Of a stretch of DNA of 64,000 nt, positions 1-8,949 are shown piece by piece. Position 1 is the first letter of the stretch; each line of letters starts with the position of its first letter. The position numbers and the translations under genes are program-made. This DNA is from Flavobacterium aestivum (GTDB lineage: Bacteria > Bacteroidota > Bacteroidia > Flavobacteriales > Flavobacteriaceae), in contig NZ_CP113977.2 of the NCBI RefSeq assembly GCF_026870175.2, positions 2,728,001 to 2,792,000 of the forward strand, read 5' to 3'. The notes below the pieces were generated by a model. It did not search any database. It was given only the letters and a program-made list of their open reading frames with translations, and had not been told where the DNA came from.

Positions 1-87
1 TATTGGCATAATTACTCAGATAAATAGGTGAGGGTTGTGTGAGTTGTGTGCTTATGGTTACAGGATAGGTTTGGGCTTGAGCCAAAT

Positions 88-229
88 AAGGCAAAAGGCA
101 AAAGGCAAGAGCCATGAACCAAAAGGCAAAAGAGGACTGATGAGTAATTTTTTTTAACATTAGGTAATTGTATTTTGACTTCTTAGATTATTATTGGTAA
201 TAGGCAATGGGTAATAGGCAATAGGCTTA
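88..229. repeat. Degenerate short-unit repeats at left edge
   Basis: The non-coding DNA downstream of the barrel gene holds two clusters of short direct repeats. AAGGCAA-type 7-mers lie at about 88-109 and 119-132, and GGTAATAGGCAAT-type units lie at about 195-229. They look like slippage-derived sequence between genes. No gene or clear terminator was seen in bases 1-257. Confidence 0.55.
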
Positions 230-257
230 GAGCTTTCGACTTCATACTTTATACTTC

Positions 258-2705
258 TTACTTCTGAATGTATTTCAACTCCACTTCTTCATTGATACCA
301 TTTGCAACGGCTAGTTCGTGATAAAATGGTATTATATTTTGTTCCAGTTGTGAGATGATATCAGCATCTGGTTTTTTATCGGTTATCATTTTATAGACTT
401 CTTCGATTTCTTTTTGGTTGTAATGAAGCAGATTTTCATTTTGTTCTAATCCTTTGGCATCTGCTTTTGAGAGTTTAGAAAATTCGGTTTGCATAAAGCG
501 GTGCGCCTGTAGTTTCTGTTTGGCTTTCTCGCTTCTTTCAACCAATTTTAGATAGGAATTATAACTAATTTTATCGGTTACCTCGCTAGCGTTTTTACCG
601 TGTAGTTTATGAGAATTCACACGGCTAATGGCTGTGGTATATGCTTTTTCAAAACTTTCGTCTTTACTGCTGATTTCTTGCGCTATTTTTTGAATAGCTT
701 GAACAACTAGCTCATTGTATTTTTTTACCACTTCGGCAGCTGTTTGGTGTTCTTCTAAATAATCAATCACTTTGTCCTTGAAACTGGCTTCATCTGGGGT
801 CAAGGTAGCTAGTGTTTGTAAGTGTTCCAGTTGGGTGGTCTCGGCAAGAGGCAAAGGGCGCAATTGCAAATCCTGTAATTGTTGAGTAATTTGCTCTCTT
901 GTTCCCTCTAGTTTATAATCTTTGAAATTTATTTTGAGAATGTTGCCTTCTTGTTGTTTTTCTTCTTTTTTAGTTTCTTTAGGAGTTACTCTTAGTTTTA
1001 TTTTATCAAATGAATAAGCATATGTTAGAGTAGCAGTGATGTCATTGTTTTTGGTAGTTGTGGTTTTGCCAAATAGCGAAATAACACTCATGTTAAAATT
1101 GTGTTTTTCTAAATACAAGTAAGAACCCGTAAGGCGCAAATTGAAAATATCGTTTTGTTTAGTACCGTTGCTAAAACTGCTGTTGTAGCTGGTAGAAAAG
1201 GAAGTGTTTAATTTTCTATCCATTAGTAATTTGGTCACGCCCAGTGTGGGACCAAGGATCATGCTGTTTGCCGTTTCCATTTGACTGTAGGTAGTATTGA
1301 TCGATCCCATAAAGTTTAAATCTTTTGTGGGATAGCCCTGAATATAGGAAATGGCAGAGTTGTAGAAAGTGGTTGCCCCTCCAGCTACTGTTTGTCCTTG
1401 TTGCTGATTGGCTGATTCCTGCATTGAGAAATTAGCATTAATGGATTTCTTCAGCTGTTTGTCGTTTTTGATGAGATAGTTTGCCGTTAATCCCAAGTTT
1501 TGATTGACTTGTCTAAAGTTTAATGTATCAACATACACTAAACTTGGATCTTGATTGATGTAATCAAACTGATTGCGACTGTTGGTAAAGGATTGAAAAT
1601 TGGAATAATTGAAATTCAGATTTAATTTTTGATTGGCTCTATAATCAGCCGTAAGAGAGGAAACCAATCTTTTGGACTGACTCATTTTTTGTTTCTCTAA
1701 ATTGTCTTTTTGCATCCCTAAACTTAAAGCCAGCGATACTTTGTCTTTAAAAATTTGTTGGGTTGCATTTACAGTAATATTCTCTAAATCATTATTAAAA
1801 TAGTAACTCCCCAAAGTTCTGTAGTTGGGATCGATGCGTTCGTAGCCTAATCCCAGAGTTCCTTTTCCTGCAGGATATACCAATTGCGCTTTTATTGCAT
1901 TTTGTGAAGTGGTTGTTTCGTTTGATTTTAAAAATAATGAGCCAATTCCTTTTCCTTTGGCTGTGCCATTTAAACTAATATCTTCGGTTATGCTACTGTT
2001 GGCATATTCGGTCATGACTTGCAGTTTTTGGAATAACTTAAAACCAGTTTCAAAACTTATTGCTACGTTTTCTTTTGGCGTAAGCCCTAACTCAAACGGC
2101 ACTGGATTAGACAGTGAATTCATTACATCCGAGGCTTTAAAAAAGATGAGACCCAGATTTATTTTATCGAAAGCATATGAAGTTTTAAAACCATAGCCAT
2201 AGCGCTTGTAAGTAGGAATTACAGCTGGGATGGCAGCATTATATTCATTACTTTTTAAGAGACGACCATACATGGCACTGACTTTGAATTTTCCCTGTGG
2301 GGTAAGATCTACACCAAAACCTGTAAACAAATGCCCGTTTAAAGTATAGGGAGAAAAAGTCATGTTTACGTCACCTATATGGGTTGTTATCCATTTATAG
2401 GAGGGATGAATGCTTAACGTTTTTATGGCAACAGGCTTGGTGTACCCAAACTTTTGGGTAGAGTAGGAGAAGGTAAACGGTAAGTTGTACAATCCTGCTA
2501 TGTTAATATTGATGTTACCATTAAAAAAATACGAAAAAGGTTCCCTTACTGCATTTCCAGAATACATAATTGCATTTGCTGATGCACCACCCGAAACGTT
2601 AATCAGTTTGGCCTTTGTTAATTGCTCTACATTGAAGCTTTGTGAATAGCCAAGGGTAGTTGCAAAAAACAGTAAAATAAAAATTTGTATTTTGTTTAAA
2701 ATCAT
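258..2705 (-). CDS. Outer-membrane beta-barrel-like protein with helical C-terminal tail
   Basis: This 815-aa protein is not a family I can name. It begins with a signal peptide (residues 1 to about 21, ending GYSQ). Residues of about 25 to 570 are a long run of alternating polar and aromatic segments rich in Tyr, Phe, Asn and Gly (for example SYAFDKINLGLIFF), as in a many-stranded outer-membrane beta-barrel. From about residue 571 the character changes to a Lys/Glu/Gln-rich, largely helical tail to the end. No T9SS sorting domain is visible. It is the last gene of a leftward cluster, 130 bases after an SprB-repeat adhesin gene, so it could be the adhesin's outer-membrane partner. That role is inference. 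The alternative is a stand-alone porin-like protein. The extra helical tail after the barrel is unusual, because barrels normally end at the last strand. Confidence 0.7.
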   Translation of the reverse strand: MILNKIQIFILLFFATTLGYSQSFNVEQLTKAKLINVSGGASANAIMYSGNAVREPFSYFFNGNININIAGLYNLPFTFSYSTQKFGYTKPVAIKTLSIHPSYKWITTHIGDVNMTFSPYTLNGHLFTGFGVDLTPQGKFKVSAMYGRLLKSNEYNAAIPAVIPTYKRYGYGFKTSYAFDKINLGLIFFKASDVMNSLSNPVPFELGLTPKENVAISFETGFKLFQKLQVMTEYANSSITEDISLNGTAKGKGIGSLFLKSNETTTSQNAIKAQLVYPAGKGTLGLGYERIDPNYRTLGSYYFNNDLENITVNATQQIFKDKVSLALSLGMQKDNLEKQKMSQSKRLVSSLTADYRANQKLNLNFNYSNFQSFTNSRNQFDYINQDPSLVYVDTLNFRQVNQNLGLTANYLIKNDKQLKKSINANFSMQESANQQQGQTVAGGATTFYNSAISYIQGYPTKDLNFMGSINTTYSQMETANSMILGPTLGVTKLLMDRKLNTSFSTSYNSSFSNGTKQNDIFNLRLTGSYLYLEKHNFNMSVISLFGKTTTTKNNDITATLTYAYSFDKIKLRVTPKETKKEEKQQEGNILKINFKDYKLEGTREQITQQLQDLQLRPLPLAETTQLEHLQTLATLTPDEASFKDKVIDYLEEHQTAAEVVKKYNELVVQAIQKIAQEISSKDESFEKAYTTAISRVNSHKLHGKNASEVTDKISYNSYLKLVERSEKAKQKLQAHRFMQTEFSKLSKADAKGLEQNENLLHYNQKEIEEVYKMITDKKPDADIISQLEQNIIPFYHELAVANGINEEVELKYIQK

Positions 2706-2779
2706 TTTGATGTTGCTATAAAAAGGGAGTGAAAACAGTATTTTCTTGATCCCTTTTTACGGCTTATTTGTTTATTTGT

Positions 2780-2842
2780 AAAAATCTAAAAATCCAATAA
2801 TCTAAATGGTCTAATAATCTAAGATGTCCAACAATCTAATTG
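2780..2842. repeat. 17-bp tandem repeat between adhesin and barrel genes
   Basis: Four imperfect copies of a unit close to AATAATCTAAATGGTCT start at about 2780, 2796, 2813 and 2830. The last copy runs into the stop codon (2836-2838) of the adhesin gene. The repeat fills much of the 130-base gap between two genes of the same cluster. No function is evident; strand slippage is the likely origin. Confidence 0.6.
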
Positions 2843-5800
2843 ATTATTATTTTTCTCAATTGACTTCCTTGTTGCGATTCGACCAGAACGAAATACACAC
2901 CAGCTGTTAGTCCGTTTAGGCTAAAGTTGAACGTGTATTGGTCTTTTCCTTCTTGATATTTAGAATCGATAATCATATTGTTGGTTAAGTTGTACACCTT
3001 AACATGTGTTGGCATTACTTTATCTAGCGTTACATCTACCGCGAAAACACCATTGGATGGATTTGGATAAATCTTAAGATCAAATTTCTTCTTCAAATCG
3101 GTACTGTCTGGATCAGTGTATTCACCTTCAACTACTACCATTTTTTTGGATTGTGTAGCGGTACAGTCTCCTTTTTTGGTGTTTAATGTGAGTTCGTATT
3201 CACCCGCTTTACTAAAACTTAATTCGGCAAAATCTTTGTTTTTTGAAACCAAGGTAGCCTCAGCAGGTAGAATCCATTCGATACTGTCAGCAATTGGATT
3301 ACTGATGTCCACAATAATGAATTTTTCGTTCACAAAAACTTGAGATGAGACAGCAAACTCGGCACTAATCGCAGTGTCTTGCTTAGATATTTTTAGCGTA
3401 TCGGTTGCGTTACAGCCCAAATGGTTTGTTACTATCAACGTGTATTCTGCAGGTTCTGAAACGGTAATAATTGGTTTGTTACTTGTAAAACCTTTGGTCG
3501 ATGTCCAAGAATATTTGGCTTTATCATCAGCAATAGTTGCGTTGATGGTAAGCGATTGATCGAAACAAAGTGTTACATCTTCGCCCAGATTGATGACGTC
3601 TTTTGGTGGATTCTCGATAGTGTAGGTTTTGTTAATCACGCAGCCTTTGAAATCCGTTACTGCCACCGAATATACTTTTGCGGAAGCATTACTCAAAACA
3701 TTCGATTGTTCTCCCGTGTTCCATGAATACGTATAAGGGCCTTGTCCTCCAGATGAAGTTAAAACTATAGTAGCATCAGATCCTTCAAAACAAGTTGGTT
3801 TTGTAATGGTTTCGGCTGTTGCCAAATGAATAGGGGCTGTGATTGTTATCTTTTGGGTATTGGTACAACCATGACTATCAGTTACCAAAACTGAATAGTC
3901 AGCCGGCGGAACATCTTGCAAACTTGCTGTTCTTGTACCAGTATTCCATAAATAGGTGTATGGTGTCGTTCCTCCTGTTGGCGCGGTTGTGATGCTCCAA
4001 TCATTGGCATCACCACAACGGGTATATTCGGATGCTAAAGTATTGTTTAAAATATCAGGTTGGGTAATGGTGATGTTATCACTTTGTTTTGTTAATCCAA
4101 ATGAATCTGAAAGGACTACGAAGTAAGTTCCAGCGCTAATATTTTCTAAAGTGGCAGCCTGTCCTATAACATTTTGCGGGTCGGTTGTTTTATACCATTT
4201 GTAATAATAGATTGGTGTTCCTCCCGAAGCTGCCGCTTTGATACTGGCAGTAGCATCGCCATTACATTTTACAACGTTGATTTGGTTTATCGAAAGCATC
4301 AACGGATCTATTTTATCCAAATCTTTTTCAATAATAGAACAACCTTTGGCATCTGTTACAGTAATAAAATATTGTCCGGCAAATATATTGTTGATGCTGG
4401 TATTGGAAGGCTGATTTAGATCCGAATAAATTAAATCTTTATTGCTGTTATACCATAAATAATTATAGTTTGGAGTTCCGCCTGTTATCTGAATTTTGAT
4501 ACTACCATCCTGTCCGCCTAAAGCAGATGGTGGAGTTTTAGTCACTTTACTTACGTATAATAATCCAGGTTCTGTAATAGTTATGGTTTCTATGGTTTGG
4601 CATTGATTATCATCAGTTACAGTAACAGTATAAACTCCTGCACGAAGATTATTTATAGAGGTAGTGTTTTTCCCGTTGCTCCAGTTAATGGTATGATTCC
4701 CTGTTCCGCCTGTAACAGTAAGGGCAATGCTACCATTATTGCCATCATAACATGAAACATTGGTCTGGGTATAAGTGATTTTTAATAGAGGAGGCTCAAT
4801 TATTGGTGCACTTTGCATTGTAAATGTATTGTTTTCGACATCGGTTACTGTAAGGGCATACGTTCCAGCCACCAAGGTTTCGGAAGGGTTGGTAGTAGAG
4901 GCAGTAACGTTTGGCGTTAGTACATTATACCATTTATAGGTGTAATTTTTATTGGCATCTAGCACACCAATTGGAGCTCCACCAGTTACAGTTGCTTCTA
5001 ATATTCCAAATTTATCTCCATGACACTTGATGATTGAGGTTGGATTTTGAGAAATAGCCGTAATTAATAATTTGTCCGGTTGTATTAAGTTGTAGGGATT
5101 AGAAGTTGTACAACCATTTGCATCTGTAATTGTTAGTGTATAATTTCCTATTGAGAGTTTGTCTAACAATAATGTATTTCCAATCATTGAAACGTTTGAT
5201 TGATTCCCAAAGCTGTATTTGTACGGACTGGTTCCTCCAGTTATTTCTACTTTGACACTTCCGTTTTGGGTTTCAAAACCGGTTAGGTTCTTTACTTCCA
5301 GGTCTGTTATTAACAAAGGATCTGTAGGTTGGCTAATGACAATAGGGTTTAACAATGACGCTGTACATCCATGGGGATCAGTTATGACAACGCTATAGGT
5401 ACCCGAAAATAAACCAGGAATAGTGTCTGATTTTCCTAGATTTGTTCTTGCAGGTAATGGAGTATTTTCGTTTGACCAAACTGCTGTATAAGGTGCGGTT
5501 CCTCCCTCTATTTGTATGCTAATTGCCCCAGTTTGTGCTCCATGGCATAAAATATTGGTTTGGGCTGTTGCATTAACCGTTAAAAGTGCTTTTTGATTAA
5601 TAAGTTTGTAGTCTAATTGTTCAGCTTCTGCAAAAGGGCCATTAGGCTCCGGATTGGCAGAGTCTGTTACTTTTACAGAATATTCTCCAGCAGTTAGCTG
5701 ATCAATATCTTGAAGATTTGAAATGAAATCTTGAGATGAGGTTTGCTCATTCTTTTTGTACCAAGCAATTTTATAAAGTCCAAAACCTCCTTTAATATCG

Positions 5801-8800
5801 GCATGAAGTTTTCCTGTTGGAGTTCCGAAGCAATATATAGATTGTGTTTCTTGAATGTCTACAGTCAGTTCATCATTTTCTGAAACAATGCAATCAATGG
5901 TTTTGGTACAATTAGTATTATTAGCCTTTACGGTTAAATGATAAGTTCCTTTGCCTAAATTATTAATGCTTAGGTCAGTACTTATTACAGTTGCATCATT
6001 GTCTTTTGTCCAGGAATAGTCATAAGTTGTGCTTGTCTCATTCTCTACAAGACCACCTGTTATAGGTGCAATTGTAATAGCTCCATCGGTTAAGTTCTTA
6101 CCGAAAATGGAAACTTTTTTTACTATACGTTCAGGAATATTTATTTCTGAGGGTGAATTGATTGTAATATTATTTATTTCAGCTTTACAATTTTTCGCAT
6201 CGGTTACTAAAACGGAATAAGTTCCGGGAATAATTCCAGAAATGTTTTGAGAGGTTTTGTCGTTACTCCATGCATATGTATAATTTGGAGTTCCTCCATC
6301 AACAGTAATTTCTATGGCACCATCAGCTTTTTCAAAACAGGAAGCATGATGTTGCTGTGTTGTTTTATCACTGATTACTGTTAATGATTTATTGGGTTGG
6401 GTTAGGGAGTAAACATGGGATAAAACAGAATCATAACTATCTCTAATTTCTACTTGATATTTTCCCGTTTTAAGCCCAGCTAATATTGGATTTGTTTCGT
6501 TTGGAAGCTCTATAAAAGTTTCTGTTGGTTGAGCATTATCTGATTCATACCATTGGTATTGATATTTTTTGATAGCCGCATTGGAATCCAATGTTCCACC
6601 TTCAGCTTTTACTTCTATGCTACCGGTTGCATCACCATAACAATTTATATTTTTTTCTGAGATGTCTTTTATTGATAATGTTTTTAGAACGACTGGAACA
6701 CTAGATTTTGTACACCCTAATCCGTTATTGTCAATTACGGTTAAAACATAAGTTCCATCTCCTAGTTTATTAATATCACTACTATTGGGATTTGGGGCCA
6801 TGGGATTAGCATCTTTTGTCCAGAAATATTTGTAATTTCCATAACCATTGGTTACAGCTATCGATATAGCACCACCATTTGGATTACTTGGTGTTGGTTG
6901 AGATTTTGAATAAAATTGAACGGATAATAAGCTTGATGGGGTAGTAATTGTTTCACTATTTGTGTATGCTTTTAAAGGCGTAGAAATAATTGTTACTGGA
7001 AGTGTCTCTGTATCAGTTATAGTATATGTGTACTGACCCGGAGGTAAATTGGTCGCTATATATTTATAAATACCATTACTAGTACTTGTAATTGGTGCTG
7101 ATACACTATATATATTATTTGAACTATCTTTCCATTCTATTGCATAATTTCCCGAACCTCCTTGTATGTTTAATGTTATTGCACCATCGTTTGCTCCTTT
7201 ACATTTTTCATCCGTTTTAGTGACATTGCAAGAAATTTCTTCTCTTACTTGGAAAGTTTTTGAGTCATTGGGGCAACTTAAATGATTACTTGTTATTACA
7301 TAGGTTCCAACAGATAGGGTACCAAGATTATTTATTGTTTCGGTACCTTTTTTGCAAACAGTACTATATCCAGGCGTGCCTGCTAATGGGGCATCAAGGA
7401 CTATTTGTCCATTATCTGGACCTAAGGCAGTTTTGTTTATTACAGTTCCTGATATTCTAATTGCAGGAGGAGCTTGATTTATTTCTATAGATTGTGGTGC
7501 TATTACACAGTTATATGCGTCAGAAACATATATTGTATGGCTTCCAGTGACTAAGGCATTAGTTATGACTGAAGAATTAAAAACTACATTACTTTCTATT
7601 ATATTGTTATTTAATACACGGGAATATTTATAGGGTGATGTACCACCTTGAGCAGTAATTAGGATTGATCCACTTTCTGTATTACATTTTGGTTGAGTTG
7701 CTGCTGCCGTGAAAGTTAATTGAGGTTGACTTTTTACCGTAAAAATAGGAGTCTTAAGTGGTATCGAGCCATTTTTTGGATAAGGACCAATACTTTGAGC
7801 TTGATATATGATATAATATGCCCCTGAATTAAGACCCGTAAGTAAATATTTAAGATTTTTAATGTCGGATTTAGATACTATCTTATTCGCTAATGGTAGA
7901 TTTGTAGCAGAATCATGTACTGTAAAAGAAAGTTCTTTCCCATCCAAAAGTTCGCCGTCAAAAGCTAATTCAACTGATCCAGTCTCTCCATTACATTTTA
8001 TATCTGTCACATTTATAGGAGTCATTGTTGGGCAAGATAACTTATATGTGAAATTTATAATATTAGATGTTCTTGATTGGTATTGTCTAATAATTTCTTC
8101 TTTTTGTCGATTATTAATTTCATTGGCAGCATTCATACATACAATGTCATCTTCACCGTCCCAGTATCCGTCTCCACGATCATCACCCCAAGGGTCTAAA
8201 ACTGGTACCCATACGGCTTGTGCACACCCGCTGTAATCAGGCCCTGGAGTAAGAGCTTCTCCCAATTTTTCGCCTGCATCGCAATTCATTTCCACCCAAA
8301 CATAAACAGTTTTGTTGTCATCAGAATCGCTTAGAAAGTCTTTTCCTGAGATTTTTAGAGTAGATTTTAAATTATAAGGAGAAGGGAAGTCTTTAACAGC
8401 TCCATCAGCTACTTTGTATTTCCATCGATAATAGCTATTATCAATATTGTCAGGAAGGGTAATAGTTAAATCTTTATTATCACTTAAATACAAAGGTTCA
8501 GTTGAGGGAATAATAGTTACAGAAGGTCTCGATGCAATTTTCACTCCACTCAATCCATCACCCGGGGTGGAATTCTGTATATAAGAGCAGGAATTTAAAG
8601 AATAAGTTTTATCTCTATTAGCTGGACCACCATTACAGCCAGCAAAAGTTTCCCACCTTATTACTATTCCATAGTTTACCTGTGTGATGGGGTTGTTTTT
8701 GGTATAAGTTGTTTCAAAATGAATAGATTCATTCACTTTTCTACCTGTGAAAAGAGAAATTTCGCTTCCGTTTGCATATTTTGTAGATACATTTTTTAAT

Positions 8801-8943
8801 CCATAAACATCACCACAGCAGTTACTACAAGTAGCTATGTAGCCCGCTATATGCAATTTATATTCTGCATTACCTGTTAAGGTTACCTGTCCAAATCCTT
8901 CAATTCCAAACAGGAATATAATTAACAAAAAAATATTTCTCAT
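2836..8943 (-). CDS. SprB-repeat surface adhesin with T9SS type A sorting domain
   Basis: This 2035-aa protein has a signal peptide (about 1-18, ending GFGQ) and a Cys-rich N-terminal region. From about residue 310 to 1800 it has roughly 17 SprB-like modules, with patterns such as CNG/CYG, DG-I, GGT-PY-Y-W, GTY-V-VTD-GC. It ends in a typical T9SS type A domain that starts DLKIYPNPSNG and finishes in a basic K-I-I-I-N tail. SprB of Flavobacterium johnsoniae, a gliding adhesin, carries the same module type, so a cell-surface adhesive role is likely. The SprB gene itself is much larger and has different neighbours, so I do not use that symbol. The gene starts 6 bases after the fibronectin-III gene stop, so the two are probably co-transcribed. 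Modules without the Cys recur about every third position (see findings). Confidence 0.82.
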   Translation of the reverse strand: MRNIFLLIIFLFGIEGFGQVTLTGNAEYKLHIAGYIATCSNCCGDVYGLKNVSTKYANGSEISLFTGRKVNESIHFETTYTKNNPITQVNYGIVIRWETFAGCNGGPANRDKTYSLNSCSYIQNSTPGDGLSGVKIASRPSVTIIPSTEPLYLSDNKDLTITLPDNIDNSYYRWKYKVADGAVKDFPSPYNLKSTLKISGKDFLSDSDDNKTVYVWVEMNCDAGEKLGEALTPGPDYSGCAQAVWVPVLDPWGDDRGDGYWDGEDDIVCMNAANEINNRQKEEIIRQYQSRTSNIINFTYKLSCPTMTPINVTDIKCNGETGSVELAFDGELLDGKELSFTVHDSATNLPLANKIVSKSDIKNLKYLLTGLNSGAYYIIYQAQSIGPYPKNGSIPLKTPIFTVKSQPQLTFTAAATQPKCNTESGSILITAQGGTSPYKYSRVLNNNIIESNVVFNSSVITNALVTGSHTIYVSDAYNCVIAPQSIEINQAPPAIRISGTVINKTALGPDNGQIVLDAPLAGTPGYSTVCKKGTETINNLGTLSVGTYVITSNHLSCPNDSKTFQVREEISCNVTKTDEKCKGANDGAITLNIQGGSGNYAIEWKDSSNNIYSVSAPITSTSNGIYKYIATNLPPGQYTYTITDTETLPVTIISTPLKAYTNSETITTPSSLLSVQFYSKSQPTPSNPNGGAISIAVTNGYGNYKYFWTKDANPMAPNPNSSDINKLGDGTYVLTVIDNNGLGCTKSSVPVVLKTLSIKDISEKNINCYGDATGSIEVKAEGGTLDSNAAIKKYQYQWYESDNAQPTETFIELPNETNPILAGLKTGKYQVEIRDSYDSVLSHVYSLTQPNKSLTVISDKTTQQHHASCFEKADGAIEITVDGGTPNYTYAWSNDKTSQNISGIIPGTYSVLVTDAKNCKAEINNITINSPSEINIPERIVKKVSIFGKNLTDGAITIAPITGGLVENETSTTYDYSWTKDNDATVISTDLSINNLGKGTYHLTVKANNTNCTKTIDCIVSENDELTVDIQETQSIYCFGTPTGKLHADIKGGFGLYKIAWYKKNEQTSSQDFISNLQDIDQLTAGEYSVKVTDSANPEPNGPFAEAEQLDYKLINQKALLTVNATAQTNILCHGAQTGAISIQIEGGTAPYTAVWSNENTPLPARTNLGKSDTIPGLFSGTYSVVITDPHGCTASLLNPIVISQPTDPLLITDLEVKNLTGFETQNGSVKVEITGGTSPYKYSFGNQSNVSMIGNTLLLDKLSIGNYTLTITDANGCTTSNPYNLIQPDKLLITAISQNPTSIIKCHGDKFGILEATVTGGAPIGVLDANKNYTYKWYNVLTPNVTASTTNPSETLVAGTYALTVTDVENNTFTMQSAPIIEPPLLKITYTQTNVSCYDGNNGSIALTVTGGTGNHTINWSNGKNTTSINNLRAGVYTVTVTDDNQCQTIETITITEPGLLYVSKVTKTPPSALGGQDGSIKIQITGGTPNYNYLWYNSNKDLIYSDLNQPSNTSINNIFAGQYFITVTDAKGCSIIEKDLDKIDPLMLSINQINVVKCNGDATASIKAAASGGTPIYYYKWYKTTDPQNVIGQAATLENISAGTYFVVLSDSFGLTKQSDNITITQPDILNNTLASEYTRCGDANDWSITTAPTGGTTPYTYLWNTGTRTASLQDVPPADYSVLVTDSHGCTNTQKITITAPIHLATAETITKPTCFEGSDATIVLTSSGGQGPYTYSWNTGEQSNVLSNASAKVYSVAVTDFKGCVINKTYTIENPPKDVINLGEDVTLCFDQSLTINATIADDKAKYSWTSTKGFTSNKPIITVSEPAEYTLIVTNHLGCNATDTLKISKQDTAISAEFAVSSQVFVNEKFIIVDISNPIADSIEWILPAEATLVSKNKDFAELSFSKAGEYELTLNTKKGDCTATQSKKMVVVEGEYTDPDSTDLKKKFDLKIYPNPSNGVFAVDVTLDKVMPTHVKVYNLTNNMIIDSKYQEGKDQYTFNFSLNGLTAGVYFVLVESQQGSQLRKIIIN

Positions 8944-8949
8944 AAAATC

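Noticed and set aside
2836..8943. Naming the 2035-aa adhesin SprB
   Set aside because: Only the module type is shared. SprB is far longer and has sprC/D/F neighbours, which are absent here.
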